DNA of 56,387 nucleotides. Origin: Aliivibrio sp. S4MY1 (lineage in GTDB: Bacteria; Pseudomonadota; Gammaproteobacteria; Enterobacterales; Vibrionaceae). The stretch lies in assembly GCF_028765545.1 (NCBI RefSeq), contig NZ_JARACP010000020.1:1-56387 (forward strand). Reading direction: 5' to 3'. Below are positions 27,701 to 36,815 of this stretch, piece by piece; within the stretch, counting starts at the first letter, position 1; each line of letters starts with the position of its first letter. The notes under the pieces were generated by a model. The model was not told the origin of the DNA. It did no database searches and worked only from the letters and a program-made list of their open reading frames with translations. A program made the translations under genes and the position numbers.

Positions 27701-28381
27701 TCACGCAATCGCTAAATATTTGTGCGTTTGTATAGAAAGTCGCCAGTTTCTTTTGATGCAGGTTTCAATACAAAGTTCAGTAGCGCGAGGCTTTTGGCTG
27801 ATAGGTTGTAGTGCAATAGTTACGTCATCCAATAATTTTACACCATCTAATAGCGCTTCTAGCTGCTCAATATCTTTGTTAGTTCCTACAGGGTGTTTAA
27901 TTTCGTTTGCTCGCATTAATGCGTTTTCTAAAACGGGCAGTTTACCTTTCATGTTGATTTTTGGTGAAACCGTCACCCAGGTATTTTCTGATGCAAGAAT
28001 AGGATAAGTGCCACTGGTTTCTATTTGACAACGATAACCGTGTTGTTCTAATTCTTCAGTTAATGGTGTTAAGTCATACATACATGGCTCTCCACCAGTG
28101 ATGACCATATGTTTTGCTGTGTAGCCTTGCTCTTTAAGCATATTGATTATTTGAGTGCTCGTTAACTCGGTCCAACTTGGAGAGTCTTCTGTTTTAGCTA
28201 GAATCGAAGCTAAATCCGTTTGGTCGCTTAACTCTACATCCCACGTTTGTTTTGTATCACACCAAGAGCAACCGACAGGGCAGCCTTGCAAGCGTAAGAA
28301 AATAGAAGGAACTCCAGTAAATGTGCCTTCACCTTGAATGGTTTCAAATAGCTCATTAATCTTAAATGTTGACGATGACAT
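27701..28381 (-). CDS. queE: 7-carboxy-7-deazaguanine synthase QueE
   Basis: This 226-residue radical-SAM enzyme makes 7-carboxy-7-deazaguanine, the base skeleton of queuosine. The iron-sulfur motif is CPVGCSWC (CX3CX2C), followed by DTKQTW; the substrate side motif LFETIQGEGTFTG and the SAM-binding VITGGEP are present. I place the start at the ATG at 28381 (MSSSTFK); a TTG at 28396 has no ribosome site. queC and queD are not nearby. No preQ1 riboswitch was seen in the gap before it. It is divergent from mlc. Confidence 0.93.
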   Translation of the reverse strand: MSSSTFKINELFETIQGEGTFTGVPSIFLRLQGCPVGCSWCDTKQTWDVELSDQTDLASILAKTEDSPSWTELTSTQIINMLKEQGYTAKHMVITGGEPCMYDLTPLTEELEQHGYRCQIETSGTYPILASENTWVTVSPKINMKGKLPVLENALMRANEIKHPVGTNKDIEQLEALLDGVKLLDDVTIALQPISQKPRATELCIETCIKRNWRLSIQTHKYLAIA

Positions 28382-28468
28382 AATTATTTTACTCAAATAA
28401 AAAACTACAAAATTTGGTGATTGAAATACGTGTTAAAGTCGCATTTTCAGTAAATATTTCATAATCTT

Positions 28469-28484
28469 CGTGATAAACATCACG
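28469..28484. promoter_or_regulatory. Possible CRP site before mlc
   Basis: CGTGATAAACATCACG is a palindrome with GTGA-6-TCAC, the CRP half-site spacing. In E. coli mlc is controlled by CRP. It lies 81 bases before the mlc start codon and could also act on divergent queE. Confidence 0.5.
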
Positions 28485-28564
28485 TAGGTTGACTCTCGGA
28501 CTTCACAATTTGTTCGCAAAGTAAAAAAATGATATCCGATGATATTTATTTACTGGAGAGAAGC

Positions 28565-29779
28565 ATGTACGTGGCCCAACCCGGACACATTGATCATTTA
28601 AAACAAGTAAATGCTGGACGGGTATACAAGTTAATTGATCAACTAGGCCCAATCTCTCGGATCGATCTTTCTAAGCAAAGTAATTTAGCCCCTGCCAGTA
28701 TTACTAAAATCACACGTGAATTACTTGATGCACACCTTATCAAAGAAACGCAAGTACAAGAAGCAAATAGTCGTGGTCGACCTGCAATTGGCTTAGAAGT
28801 TGATAATGAAGGGTGGCAATTCCTATCTATGCGTTTAGGGCGTGGTTATCTAACCATTGCGTTACATAGCTTAGGTGGAGCACAAATTATTGAAGAAAGA
28901 CAAACGATTCATGAAATTGAGCAAGATGAATTACTTGCAAAATTACTGTCTGAAATTGAACTTTTTTTCCAAAAACATTCTCGAATATTAGGAAGAATAA
29001 CCAGTATTGCTGTGTCATTACCAGGCTTAGTGATTTCCTCACAAGGTCTTGTTATACAAATGCCTCATTATAATGTAGATAATTTGCCTTTGGGCCCTAA
29101 GATCTACGAAGCAACAGGGTTACCTGTGTTTGTTGGCAATGACACTCGCAGTTGGGCGCTAGCTGAAAAGCTATTTGGCAATTCAAAAGAACACGATAAT
29201 TCAATATTAGTATCAATCCATCATGGGGTTGGTGCTGGTATTATTATGAACGGTGAAGTTTTACAAGGCAGAACAGGCAATATTGGTGAGATGGGGCACA
29301 TCAAAATCAATAAATTGGGAGCACGTTGCCATTGTGGTAATTCCGGCTGTCTAGAAACGGTTGCAAGTGCAAAATCATTACGAGATCAAGTCAAAAATCT
29401 GATTGATGATGGGCATAAAACATCATTAAGCGGTAAAAAAGTTACGATAGAAAGCATTTGTCTTGCTGCGAATGACGGAGATATGCTAGCTAAACAAGTG
29501 ATTACCGATCTGGGACATAATCTTGGTGAGGCGATCGCTATTATGGTGAACTTGTTTAACCCTGAAATTGTATTGATTGGTGGAGAAATCAATCTTTCTA
29601 AAGCGATTTTGTATCCTGTCATTATGGATGCGATCCAAAACCAAGTATTGCCATTGTACGCTAAAGACACCAAGTTAGTCGAAAGCCGTTTTTATACGCA
29701 AGCAACGATGCCGGGTGCGGCATTAGTTAAACAAGCTATGTGCGACGGTTCTTTGTTAATGAAGGTGATTGAAGGGTAA
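28565..29779 (+). CDS. mlc: Mlc-type ROK family transcriptional repressor
   Basis: This 404-residue protein closely follows E. coli Mlc (DgsA). The N-terminal helix-turn-helix (QLGPISRIDLSKQSNLAPASITKI) is followed by a ROK sugar-kinase-like domain with the zinc motif CHCGNSGCLE and VLIGGE. Mlc represses glucose PTS genes and is taken off DNA by unphosphorylated EIICB-Glc. I place the start at ATG 28565 (MYVAQPGHIDHLKQ), with GGAG ten bases upstream; the upstream ATG at 28529 lacks a ribosome site. Catalytic kinase residues are not needed in this branch. It lies near the trehalose PTS genes but on its own transcript. Confidence 0.92.
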   Translation: MYVAQPGHIDHLKQVNAGRVYKLIDQLGPISRIDLSKQSNLAPASITKITRELLDAHLIKETQVQEANSRGRPAIGLEVDNEGWQFLSMRLGRGYLTIALHSLGGAQIIEERQTIHEIEQDELLAKLLSEIELFFQKHSRILGRITSIAVSLPGLVISSQGLVIQMPHYNVDNLPLGPKIYEATGLPVFVGNDTRSWALAEKLFGNSKEHDNSILVSIHHGVGAGIIMNGEVLQGRTGNIGEMGHIKINKLGARCHCGNSGCLETVASAKSLRDQVKNLIDDGHKTSLSGKKVTIESICLAANDGDMLAKQVITDLGHNLGEAIAIMVNLFNPEIVLIGGEINLSKAILYPVIMDAIQNQVLPLYAKDTKLVESRFYTQATMPGAALVKQAMCDGSLLMKVIEG

Positions 29780-29802
29780 TATTTACAACTCTATATTCTA
29801 TA

Positions 29803-29836
29803 AAAATAGCAGCTGAAATGAGCTGCTATTTTTATT
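29803..29836. terminator. Bidirectional terminator between mlc and ltaE
   Basis: A 12-pair perfect stem (AAAATAGCAGCT / AGCTGCTATTTT) with a 6-base loop has T-runs on both strands. Confidence 0.88.
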
Positions 29837-29865
29837 TGTAGGCACTGCTTTATCGTTGAGGTTAG

Positions 29866-30873
29866 TTAGACTTCGCTTTTAAGAAATTCAATAAGAGTAT
29901 CAATGTCTTCTTTTGAAACGTCTTTATGAGTAACGAATCGAATAGGGTTACCTGCAGATAGTAAGATATCTTGTTGGTTCGCTTTTTGTACAATATCATG
30001 AATATCGATTTGGCTATCTAAGCGTGCAAAAATGATATTGGTCTGTATATGCTCAATATTAACGTTAAATCCAGCCACAGTATTCAGTTGTTCTGCTAAA
30101 TATTTCGCATTGCTATGATCAATCGCTAATTGTGGCACTTGCTCAGTCAGCGCAAGTTTAGCTGCAGCTCCTAGAATACCAGCTTGCCTCATACCGCCAC
30201 CGAGCATTTTTCTGATACGACGTGCTTTTTGAATGTATTCTTTTGGTCCTAATAATAAAGAACCAACAGGTGCAGCTAACCCTTTAGATAAACAAATCGT
30301 TATACTATCAAAGTGTTGAGCAATTTCTTTAATATCAACATCAAGTGCAATAGCTGCGTTATAAACTCGTGCACCATCAAGGTGAAGCTGTAAGTTATGT
30401 TTATTTACAAACTCACGTGCTTGTGCAAGATAAGAAAGGGGTAAGACTTTACCATTAATGGTATTTTCTAAGCTCAATAGTTTTGTTCGTGCAAAATGGA
30501 AATCATCAGGCTTAATTGCAGCTTCTAGTTTTTGAAAACAGAGTGAGCCATCAGGATTGTTTTCGATAGGCTGAGGTTGAATAGAACCTAACACGGCTGC
30601 ACCGCCAGCTTCATACTTATAGTTATGTGCTTGTTGACCACATAGATATTCGTCGCCGCGTTCACAGTGAGCCATTAAGCCAAGTAGATTTGCTTGAGTT
30701 CCTGATGATGTAAACAGTGCAGCTTCAAATCCATGACGTTCTGCTGCCCATGTTTCTAGCTCATTAATCGTTGGGTCGTCCCCATACACATCATCACCTA
30801 CAGGGGCATTAGCCATCGCCTCACGCATGGCTTGGGTCGGTCTTGTTACTGTATCAGAGCGAAAATCAATCAT
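29866..30873 (-). CDS. ltaE: Low-specificity L-threonine aldolase LtaE
   Basis: This is a PLP enzyme that splits threonine or allo-threonine to glycine and acetaldehyde. Motifs include [28 protein letters not shown] and the PLP-lysine segment [13 protein letters not shown] place the start at ATG 30873 (MIDFRSD), which has AAGGA eight bases upstream and gives 335 residues, like E. coli LtaE; the ATG at 30888 adds five residues. It is monocistronic and is divergent from ravA across 323 bases. Confidence 0.94.
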   Translation of the reverse strand: MIDFRSDTVTRPTQAMREAMANAPVGDDVYGDDPTINELETWAAERHGFEAALFTSSGTQANLLGLMAHCERGDEYLCGQQAHNYKYEAGGAAVLGSIQPQPIENNPDGSLCFQKLEAAIKPDDFHFARTKLLSLENTINGKVLPLSYLAQAREFVNKHNLQLHLDGARVYNAAIALDVDIKEIAQHFDSITICLSKGLAAPVGSLLLGPKEYIQKARRIRKMLGGGMRQAGILGAAAKLALTEQVPQLAIDHSNAKYLAEQLNTVAGFNVNIEHIQTNIIFARLDSQIDIHDIVQKANQQDILLSAGNPIRFVTHKDVSKEDIDTLIEFLKSEV

Positions 30874-31067
30874 GTTACGTCCTTGCATTAGCCACTATAT
30901 CTGAATATAAGATATTTGCTGGCGATGTTGTTGTTATGTTTCACTTTAAAGTCAAGATAACATAGTGCTTCTAGATGTGAAAATAATGAGAGTGAGATCT
31001 TTCAATTTAAGAGAGTTAAACATCCATCGTATTTAATAAATACACTGGTGGTAATCACTTTAAATGC

Positions 31068-31129
31068 CCAATTACGACTAAATGGCTAGTTGATTTGGTT
31101 ATTTATCAGCCAATTACACTAAAGGGCTA
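31068..31129 (+). repeat. Imperfect 20-base direct repeat before ravA
   Basis: CCAATTACGACTAAATGGCT (31068 on) and CCAATTACACTAAAGGGCTA (31110-31129) differ by one base gained and one substitution over about 20 bases. They lie in the 323-base gap between ltaE and ravA and may be paired regulator sites. The rest of that gap holds no gene. Confidence 0.5.
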
Positions 31130-31149
31130 CTAGGTACAGACTAAAAATT

Positions 31150-31171
31150 ACATTATACTCAAGAGTAATGT
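31150..31171. promoter_or_regulatory. Palindrome over likely ravA promoter
   Basis: ACATTATACTCAAGAGTAATGT pairs at its outer six positions on each side and contains TATACT, a -10-like box, 38 bases before the ravA start. An operator role is inferred. Confidence 0.4.
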
Positions 31172-31196
31172 GATATCTGAAATGTAAGGGAATGTA

Positions 31197-32846
31197 ATGC
31201 AAGGTAACTCAATAAGAACCAGTGCAGAGCGAGCGTTGTTATCAGAGCGTATTCAAAAACTGACAACCGCGCTATCTGATGGCGTATATGAGAGAGAAGA
31301 TACAATGCGATTGTGTCTACTTGCCGCGCTTTCTGGCGAGAGTGTATTTTTACTTGGACCACCAGGTATCGCAAAAAGTTTAATTGCTAAACGATTAATA
31401 AAAGCGTTTGATAATAGTAGCTATTTTGAATATTTAATGACAAGGTTCTCGACACCAGAAGAGGTCTTTGGCCCATTATCGATTCAAGAGCTTAAAGACA
31501 ATGGAAAATACGTTCGACTCACTCAAGGTTATTTACCAACGGCTCAAGTAGTCTTCTTAGATGAGATTTGGAAAGCAGGACCTGCAATTCTTAATACCTT
31601 GTTAACTGTCGTTAATGAAAAAACCTTTAAAAATGGCAATGAAATCCTTCCTGTACCAATGCGTCTTTTGATTTCAGCCTCGAATGAATTGCCTGATGAA
31701 GACAGCGGCTTAGATGCATTGTACGATCGAATGCTTGTGCGCGTGTTTGTAAACCGTATTCAAAACAAGAATAATTTCAAATCTATGTTGATGACGGGCA
31801 CGATTCAAGAGACAGAAATCGATCCGGCATTAGTGGTAACTGATGAAGAATATCATCAATGGCAAAGAGAGTTCGATGGACTTACTTTATCAGAAGAGGT
31901 ATTTGAAAAATTATTTGAATTAAAAACAATGCTTGAAAAACACAATGCGTCTTATGATGACTCATTGTACGTATCGGATCGTCGATGGAAAAAATCAGTT
32001 AAATTATTGAAAGCTTCTGCATTTTTTAGTGGACGCGATGAAATTAACCCAATGGATCTATTGTTGCTTCAAGACTGTTTATGGACAACCCCTGAAAACC
32101 GAGAGCAAGTAAGAGAAAGTATTCGAACCTTTGCTTCGGATAAAGCGTTTGATCAAAAGAATGTTTCTATGAATATTGAAATGATTCAAAGTGACATTGC
32201 TGAGATGGAAGCGCAGGTACTTGTTGAACAAGGTATTGCTCTTCATATTGAATCGGCGGGTAATCGTCTGATGAAAAAAGAAAGCTTTGAATTTGATTTT
32301 AGCAAAGGAAAACGATACAGCGTGGGTCATACACATCAGCTAGTTAAGTTGGTCATGCTTCAGTCAAACATGTCAGTCTCTGAAGGTGAGAAAGGCGATA
32401 GTCGTTGGGTTTATGTTAACGCTGAAGAGCTGGCTAAGCAGATGAAAGAGGGCAGAGCAACAGTATATGGCTATGTAAACCAGAATCAAAACTTGTGCAG
32501 TTTAACGTTCGAATTGGATGCTGATTGCAGATTAGTAATCAAAGATATCGCAAATCGTTCTGTTCTTGTTGGTATGGTAGGCCATAATGATCCAACACAA
32601 AGCCAGTTTGATGAATGGGTACAAAAAATAGCGCATAACCAACAGCACTTAGATGAAGCTGAGCACCAGTTAAGAAAAAGTCGTGCTCAATTTCATTCTG
32701 CATTGCCTCATAACTTTATTGAAGAAAGCTTACCATCAGTGATTGAAAACAGTTTACATCTTTTGGGTCAACGTATTGAGAGTTGTAAAACACAATTTGA
32801 AGGGGCAAGCCGTCGCATGCTGAAATTTAGCGACTATTATTCATAG
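31197..32846 (+). CDS. ravA: MoxR-family AAA+ ATPase RavA
   Basis: This 549-residue protein has an N-terminal AAA+ module: Walker A GPPGIAKS (about residues 53-60), Walker B VVFLDEIWKA, and sensor 1 SASNELPDED. The C-terminal region carries the extra helical and discontinuous domain of RavA. In E. coli RavA binds ViaA and the lysine decarboxylase LdcI and acts on respiratory complexes as a chaperone-like machine. The start has AGGGA upstream. viaA follows 32 bases later, so the pair is an operon. Confidence 0.93.
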   Translation: MQGNSIRTSAERALLSERIQKLTTALSDGVYEREDTMRLCLLAALSGESVFLLGPPGIAKSLIAKRLIKAFDNSSYFEYLMTRFSTPEEVFGPLSIQELKDNGKYVRLTQGYLPTAQVVFLDEIWKAGPAILNTLLTVVNEKTFKNGNEILPVPMRLLISASNELPDEDSGLDALYDRMLVRVFVNRIQNKNNFKSMLMTGTIQETEIDPALVVTDEEYHQWQREFDGLTLSEEVFEKLFELKTMLEKHNASYDDSLYVSDRRWKKSVKLLKASAFFSGRDEINPMDLLLLQDCLWTTPENREQVRESIRTFASDKAFDQKNVSMNIEMIQSDIAEMEAQVLVEQGIALHIESAGNRLMKKESFEFDFSKGKRYSVGHTHQLVKLVMLQSNMSVSEGEKGDSRWVYVNAEELAKQMKEGRATVYGYVNQNQNLCSLTFELDADCRLVIKDIANRSVLVGMVGHNDPTQSQFDEWVQKIAHNQQHLDEAEHQLRKSRAQFHSALPHNFIEESLPSVIENSLHLLGQRIESCKTQFEGASRRMLKFSDYYS

Positions 32847-32878
32847 GCTATGATCTCTTTTAGAATACAAGGAAAATT

Positions 32879-34327
32879 ATGTTAGGTGCAGATGCGTTAA
32901 ATTTGGTTCTAATGGTTGCGGAATCAGGAATGATTGATTCTTCCATTACCGAAATCTTATCAAGACCACAGTTTTTGACTGCTGCAAAGTCTAATCCTAA
33001 CATTAAACCCACGATTAAAAATCACATTTTGAAATGGCGTGGTAAGGTTAAACACAAAATGACAAAAGTATGTGAGACCGAGCGAGTTCAAGAAGAGCTT
33101 GCTCTGTATCAAGAGGTGATCCATTGGAGTGAGAGTGAGTTCTATTGTCAAATAGATGACATTATGAGCAAACTTCAATGGCATTCTTCATTTTATATCG
33201 AAGCAAAAGAACTGATTAATAATAATAAAAATTTAATGAATCCAATGTTTCCACGTTTTTTTTGTGAGCGATGGTATCAGAGTTTGTCTGATTCAATTAA
33301 ACAGGCTCAATTGAGCGAGCTTAAAGAAGATAAAGAAAAACTGCTGGCGGATTTATATCAGCGGATTGAAACGTTAAAAGCAATGGAATCGGTAACAGAG
33401 GAAGGTGATGATGCCCATATTGGTAAACTGTGGGATATGGCTTCAGCAAAATTAACCAAGTCCAATGTAGATATCATGAAGTTGCATGCACGCTTCCTTA
33501 AAAAGAATAAAGGCTTGCAAGAAATAGCGTCAAAACTGGGTCGTATGGCGAATGAAGCACAAAATCCTGATCGCTCTCAAGCTACTGCTGAAGAAGTTAA
33601 AGTGGTGGAAGAGAAAAGTGATTTTGTTACTGATGACATTGTTGGTATTCAAGAAGGGGATGATCTTAGTCGATTACTGCCTAATGAAACCTTATTTCTA
33701 TCACACCCTGAATTAGAAGTGATTTTCTATCAGCATTTAGTTGATAAGCGTCTGATGAATTATCGTATGGAAGGAGCTGATAGGAAGTTACGCAAAGTTA
33801 CGGCTCATTCAAGAGCATCAAGTGATGCATTAGTTGAAAAAGGCCCTTTTGTTGTGTGTGTTGATGCCTCAGGCTCAATGAGTGGGTTTCCTGAGCAATG
33901 TGCTAAGGCCCTTGCTTATGGCTTGATGCAAATAGCATTAGCGGAAGAGCGGGATTGTTATGTGGTTTTATTCTCAACTCAACAAATCACGTATGAATTA
34001 AGCAAGCAAGATGGCTTAAGAGAAGTTGCTGATTTTTTATCGTACAAATTCCATGGTGGAACAGATTTAGAGCCTGTATTAGAGCAATCTATTGAGTTGA
34101 TGCATGGAGATAAGTATAAAAACGCAGATTTAGTGGTTTTGTCTGACTTTATTGCACCAACACAATCAGAGAATATTGCAGCAATGGTAGAGGACTTAAA
34201 ACAGCACCAGAATCGATTTCATGCGGTTTGTTTATCAAAATATGGTAATCCAGCATTAATGGCGATGTTTGACCATACTTGGTCTTATCATCCATCAATG
34301 CTAGGTCGTTTAACGCAAATTCGTTAA
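32879..34327 (+). CDS. viaA: VWA-domain protein ViaA
   Basis: This 482-residue partner of RavA has a helical N-terminal region of about 310 residues and a C-terminal von Willebrand A domain. The MIDAS motif is visible as DASGSMSG (DxSxS), followed by the distal HGGTDLEP threonine and SDFIAP aspartate. The start has AAGGA six bases upstream. It follows ravA at 32 bases. The VWA domain binds a metal and mediates protein contact, and in E. coli RavA-ViaA affects aminoglycoside sensitivity and Fe-S enzyme function. Confidence 0.93.
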   Translation: MLGADALNLVLMVAESGMIDSSITEILSRPQFLTAAKSNPNIKPTIKNHILKWRGKVKHKMTKVCETERVQEELALYQEVIHWSESEFYCQIDDIMSKLQWHSSFYIEAKELINNNKNLMNPMFPRFFCERWYQSLSDSIKQAQLSELKEDKEKLLADLYQRIETLKAMESVTEEGDDAHIGKLWDMASAKLTKSNVDIMKLHARFLKKNKGLQEIASKLGRMANEAQNPDRSQATAEEVKVVEEKSDFVTDDIVGIQEGDDLSRLLPNETLFLSHPELEVIFYQHLVDKRLMNYRMEGADRKLRKVTAHSRASSDALVEKGPFVVCVDASGSMSGFPEQCAKALAYGLMQIALAEERDCYVVLFSTQQITYELSKQDGLREVADFLSYKFHGGTDLEPVLEQSIELMHGDKYKNADLVVLSDFIAPTQSENIAAMVEDLKQHQNRFHAVCLSKYGNPALMAMFDHTWSYHPSMLGRLTQIR

Positions 34328-34336
34328 GACTAGATG

Positions 34337-34582
34337 TTATTCACCATCTTTAACAAAACGAACTTTGCTAAAACCTAATTTAGTAAAGTAGCTATGACGA
34401 AAATCTTTTACCGCACCTGGGTTGTTTGATGCCATTTCAACTTGCTTTAACATGGTATCAAATTGAGAGATATCGATGCCTTCAGCTGCTGCTGCTGCTT
34501 CAAATGGACCATGAAACTCACGAAATGAAAAAGGGATCTCTTTAGTTTCAGATTTGTATGTGTATCGAACGGTACGAGCCAT
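34337..34582 (-). CDS. Small conserved protein, DUF2960-like
   Basis: This 81-residue acidic/basic mixed protein (MARTVRYTYKSETKEIPFSFREFHG) resembles the DUF2960 family found in vibrios and relatives. It has no signal peptide or membrane segment. The start ATG has GAGG seven bases upstream. It is convergent with viaA (9 bases between stops) and lies 47 bases after the DUF3069-like gene, probably in one transcript with it. Function is unknown; the family assignment is from memory. Confidence 0.7.
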   Translation of the reverse strand: MARTVRYTYKSETKEIPFSFREFHGPFEAAAAAEGIDISQFDTMLKQVEMASNNPGAVKDFRHSYFTKLGFSKVRFVKDGE

Positions 34583-34629
34583 TATTATTCCTCGAAAATG
34601 GATGACATATTGCCATCCATAATCATCAA

Positions 34630-35067
34630 TTATTTTTTGAAGATTTCAGCAAGTTCACGTTTCATGATTGGATCGCGACGTGCTTTTTTGATTTGTTTAA
34701 CAAGATCTTTCACGCAGTTGTGAAGCACTTGGTCAAGCAGCTGAGAGCGGTACTCTGCTTTTGCGTCATCGTCCATGTTCTCAGGAAGATCGATGGTTTC
34801 GAATTCAGCCATGAAATCATAACCCGCATAACTTTGGCTTAGAGAGACTAAAGCATGGAACTGTTCAAAGTTATCTAGCACTTTTTGTGCACTAGCAGGC
34901 ATTTCATCCCAAGATTCACGAACTGCAATTTCAGCAACTTCATGAACAGAAACAAGCATGTGCCACATTTCTTCAGGAACGCTTTCAAACTCAATCACTT
35001 TTTTAAGTTCAGGAGAGATAGTTTCTAAATCGATAGCTTCTTTTTTTGTGTTTTCAACTTCAGACAT
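34630..35067 (-). CDS. Conserved acidic protein, DUF3069-like
   Basis: This 145-residue, mostly helical acidic protein resembles the DUF3069 family of vibrios. The C-terminus is basic (KKARRDPIMKRELAEIFKK). No signal peptide, membrane segment or catalytic motif is visible. It precedes the DUF2960-like gene on the same strand by 47 bases. Function is unknown; the family name is from recall and would need a profile search. Confidence 0.68.
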   Translation of the reverse strand: MSEVENTKKEAIDLETISPELKKVIEFESVPEEMWHMLVSVHEVAEIAVRESWDEMPASAQKVLDNFEQFHALVSLSQSYAGYDFMAEFETIDLPENMDDDAKAEYRSQLLDQVLHNCVKDLVKQIKKARRDPIMKRELAEIFKK

Positions 35068-35274
35068 GTGAGTTTCTCGTCATATAAAAGAGAAATGGTA
35101 ACCAGACCACAAGAAATGTCAATTCTATTCATATCATGAGATGAAATTAGCCTTCAATTCGTTCTATTTAGAAGCAAAAATGAGGAATTAACATCACAAA
35201 AATGAAGATTTAGATAAAGAATGCACTAAATAGGTCGATACAGTTGATAGGAATTATAATAACTCGGATTAATC

Positions 35275-35901
35275 ATGCTAAGAATTATATCGTTATGCAC
35301 TTCATTGCTATTGGTAGGTTGTGTTCAACATGGAAGCAATTTATTAGATACAGCACCAAAAACAAAGAGTGACACACCATACCCAACGTTTGAAGACCCT
35401 TATACTGAAACGGCAGAGCAGGAAAATACGACGGATGCTACTCGTGCGTTAACCGGCCCAAACGGTGAATTAAAAGACGATGACATGAGAAAAGTGTCTG
35501 AACAATTAACTGATTTAGGTGTTGTTTATCATGAGGTGAGTGGTGATCAGCTAGTTATTTCAATTCAAGAAAAAGTACACTTTTCTAGTGCAAAAGCTGA
35601 ATTGACGCCGCTAGCAACTAACTTATTAGATAAGTTAATTTCAGTTATGTCAACAAAGCCTGAATTAGCATTGGTTTTAGATGGACATACTGATGTCACT
35701 GGTAATCCAATCAAAAATCAAAATCTGTCAGAAATGCGTTCAAACGAAGTTCGTCGTTATTTATTAACTAATAAATTAAATGCATCTCAGCTCTATTCGC
35801 GTGGTTTCGGTGAATATCTTCCATTATGTGATAACGAAACGATGCTTGGGCGTAAATGTAATCGACGTGTCGAAATTACTATTCTGAAGATTCATTGGTA
35901 A
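35275..35901 (+). CDS. OmpA-family lipoprotein
   Basis: This 208-residue protein has a lipoprotein signal (TSLLLVGC; Cys at residue 16) and an OmpA-type C-terminal peptidoglycan-binding domain (about residues 100-205). Key residues include VHFSSAKAELTP, LDGHTDVTGNP and LSEMRSNEVRRYL with the diaminopimelate-binding aspartate and arginine, and NRRVEITI at the end. It likely anchors the outer membrane to the wall, like Pal or YiaD. It is a single gene with a hairpin terminator after it. Confidence 0.87.
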   Translation: MLRIISLCTSLLLVGCVQHGSNLLDTAPKTKSDTPYPTFEDPYTETAEQENTTDATRALTGPNGELKDDDMRKVSEQLTDLGVVYHEVSGDQLVISIQEKVHFSSAKAELTPLATNLLDKLISVMSTKPELALVLDGHTDVTGNPIKNQNLSEMRSNEVRRYLLTNKLNASQLYSRGFGEYLPLCDNETMLGRKCNRRVEITILKIHW

Positions 35902-35922
35902 GAAAAAATAAGGATAGAACTC

Positions 35923-35951
35923 AAACTGGATAGTGACTCACTATCCAGTTT
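35923..35951. terminator. Hairpin terminator between the OmpA-like and creA genes
   Basis: A 13-pair perfect stem (AAACTGGATAGTG / CACTATCCAGTTT) has a 3-base loop. Tails are only moderately T-rich on both sides. Confidence 0.75.
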
Positions 35952-35961
35952 ACTATTTATG

Positions 35962-36432
35962 CTACTGAGCTGAGACCACTGGCTTTTGGTAAGCCTTAGT
36001 TCCCCACAGTGGTACCGTCGACAGGCTGTGTTTGAAACTACCTTCTGTCTCTTTCGTCGTGTAAGACAAATAAAGTAGAGTTTGATTTTCTGCATCATAG
36101 ATACGTCTAACTTTCATCGACTTAAAGAAAATACTTTTAGATTGCTTAAATACCACTTCACCTGATTTACTTCTATCGATTTGATCGATCATTTCAGGCG
36201 TAATTTCGCCTGTTTGACGACACGAAATAGAACTGTCACTTGGATCAGATAGGCTCAAATTCGCTTCAACTGAGGCAATATGGCAGGTTACACCTGGGAT
36301 TTTCTCATCATCAAGGTTTGAGATTTTGATGTCTTTTAGTGTAAATAGACCGAGTGAAACGTCTCCAACCTCGTTGTCTGAACAACCAGCCAGCAATCCT
36401 GCGATACTTAAAGCGATCAGTAATTTTTTCAT
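35962..36432 (-). CDS. creA: CreA family protein (lipoprotein)
   Basis: This 156-residue protein has the CreA pattern: KIPGVTCHIA, then SDSSISCRQTGEI, GEVVFKQSKSIFFKSMKVRRIYD, and a C-terminal STVPLWG. A lipobox (IAGLLAGC; Cys at residue 17) precedes it, so it is an exported lipoprotein, as many CreA homologues are periplasmic. Two cysteines in the conserved part could form a disulfide. Function of CreA is poorly known. It is transcribed alone. The gap upstream holds a small lipoprotein gene on the other strand. Confidence 0.85.
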   Translation of the reverse strand: MKKLLIALSIAGLLAGCSDNEVGDVSLGLFTLKDIKISNLDDEKIPGVTCHIASVEANLSLSDPSDSSISCRQTGEITPEMIDQIDRSKSGEVVFKQSKSIFFKSMKVRRIYDAENQTLLYLSYTTKETEGSFKHSLSTVPLWGTKAYQKPVVSAQ

Positions 36433-36605
36433 AAAGTTATTCTCTAAAGGGGCGATACAGTAACTATAACATTAAATATGATTTTTTAGTGCAGCGCTTC
36501 TCTTAAATAGTTTTTCATTTGAATAATAGAGAAGAACGTTATGAGTGTTTCATTCGCTAAAATGTATTAGTATCTGTTTTACAGAATTTAAGTGTGGATT
36601 GTATT

Positions 36606-36719
36606 GTGAAAAAACAAATCATTGCCGTTTTAATGATGGTTGCTTTAATGGGTGGATGCAGCTCTGCTGCACAACAGCAAATATGTGTTCCTGACTTTTG
36701 TAATATTTGGGGGCAGTAG
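36606..36719 (+). CDS. Putative 37-residue micro-lipoprotein
   Basis: This short frame is below usual gene-calling limits. From a GTG start it encodes a basic N-terminus (MKKQ), a hydrophobic stretch and a lipobox-like GGC (Cys at residue 18), then a 19-residue tail with two more cysteines (ICVPDFC). This layout is that of an exported lipoprotein. The ribosome site is weak (GGAT eight bases before GTG). It is flanked by creA (divergent) and the DUF3010-like gene. No family is recognised. The signal-peptide form and isolation between genes favour a real gene, but coding is not proven. Confidence 0.5.
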   Translation: MKKQIIAVLMMVALMGGCSSAAQQQICVPDFCNIWGQ

Positions 36720-36815
36720 TCTTATTTTTGCTGTTTTATTGTTGGATTCAACGTATCTATTTATTGAATATAAGCCTATAATCAACAGGTTCAAGACATT
36801 GTTAGGATTTTTAAA

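Noticed and set aside
27596-28528. preQ1 riboswitch near queE
   Set aside because: No typical short pseudoknot with the A-rich tail was recognisable in either gap flanking queE.
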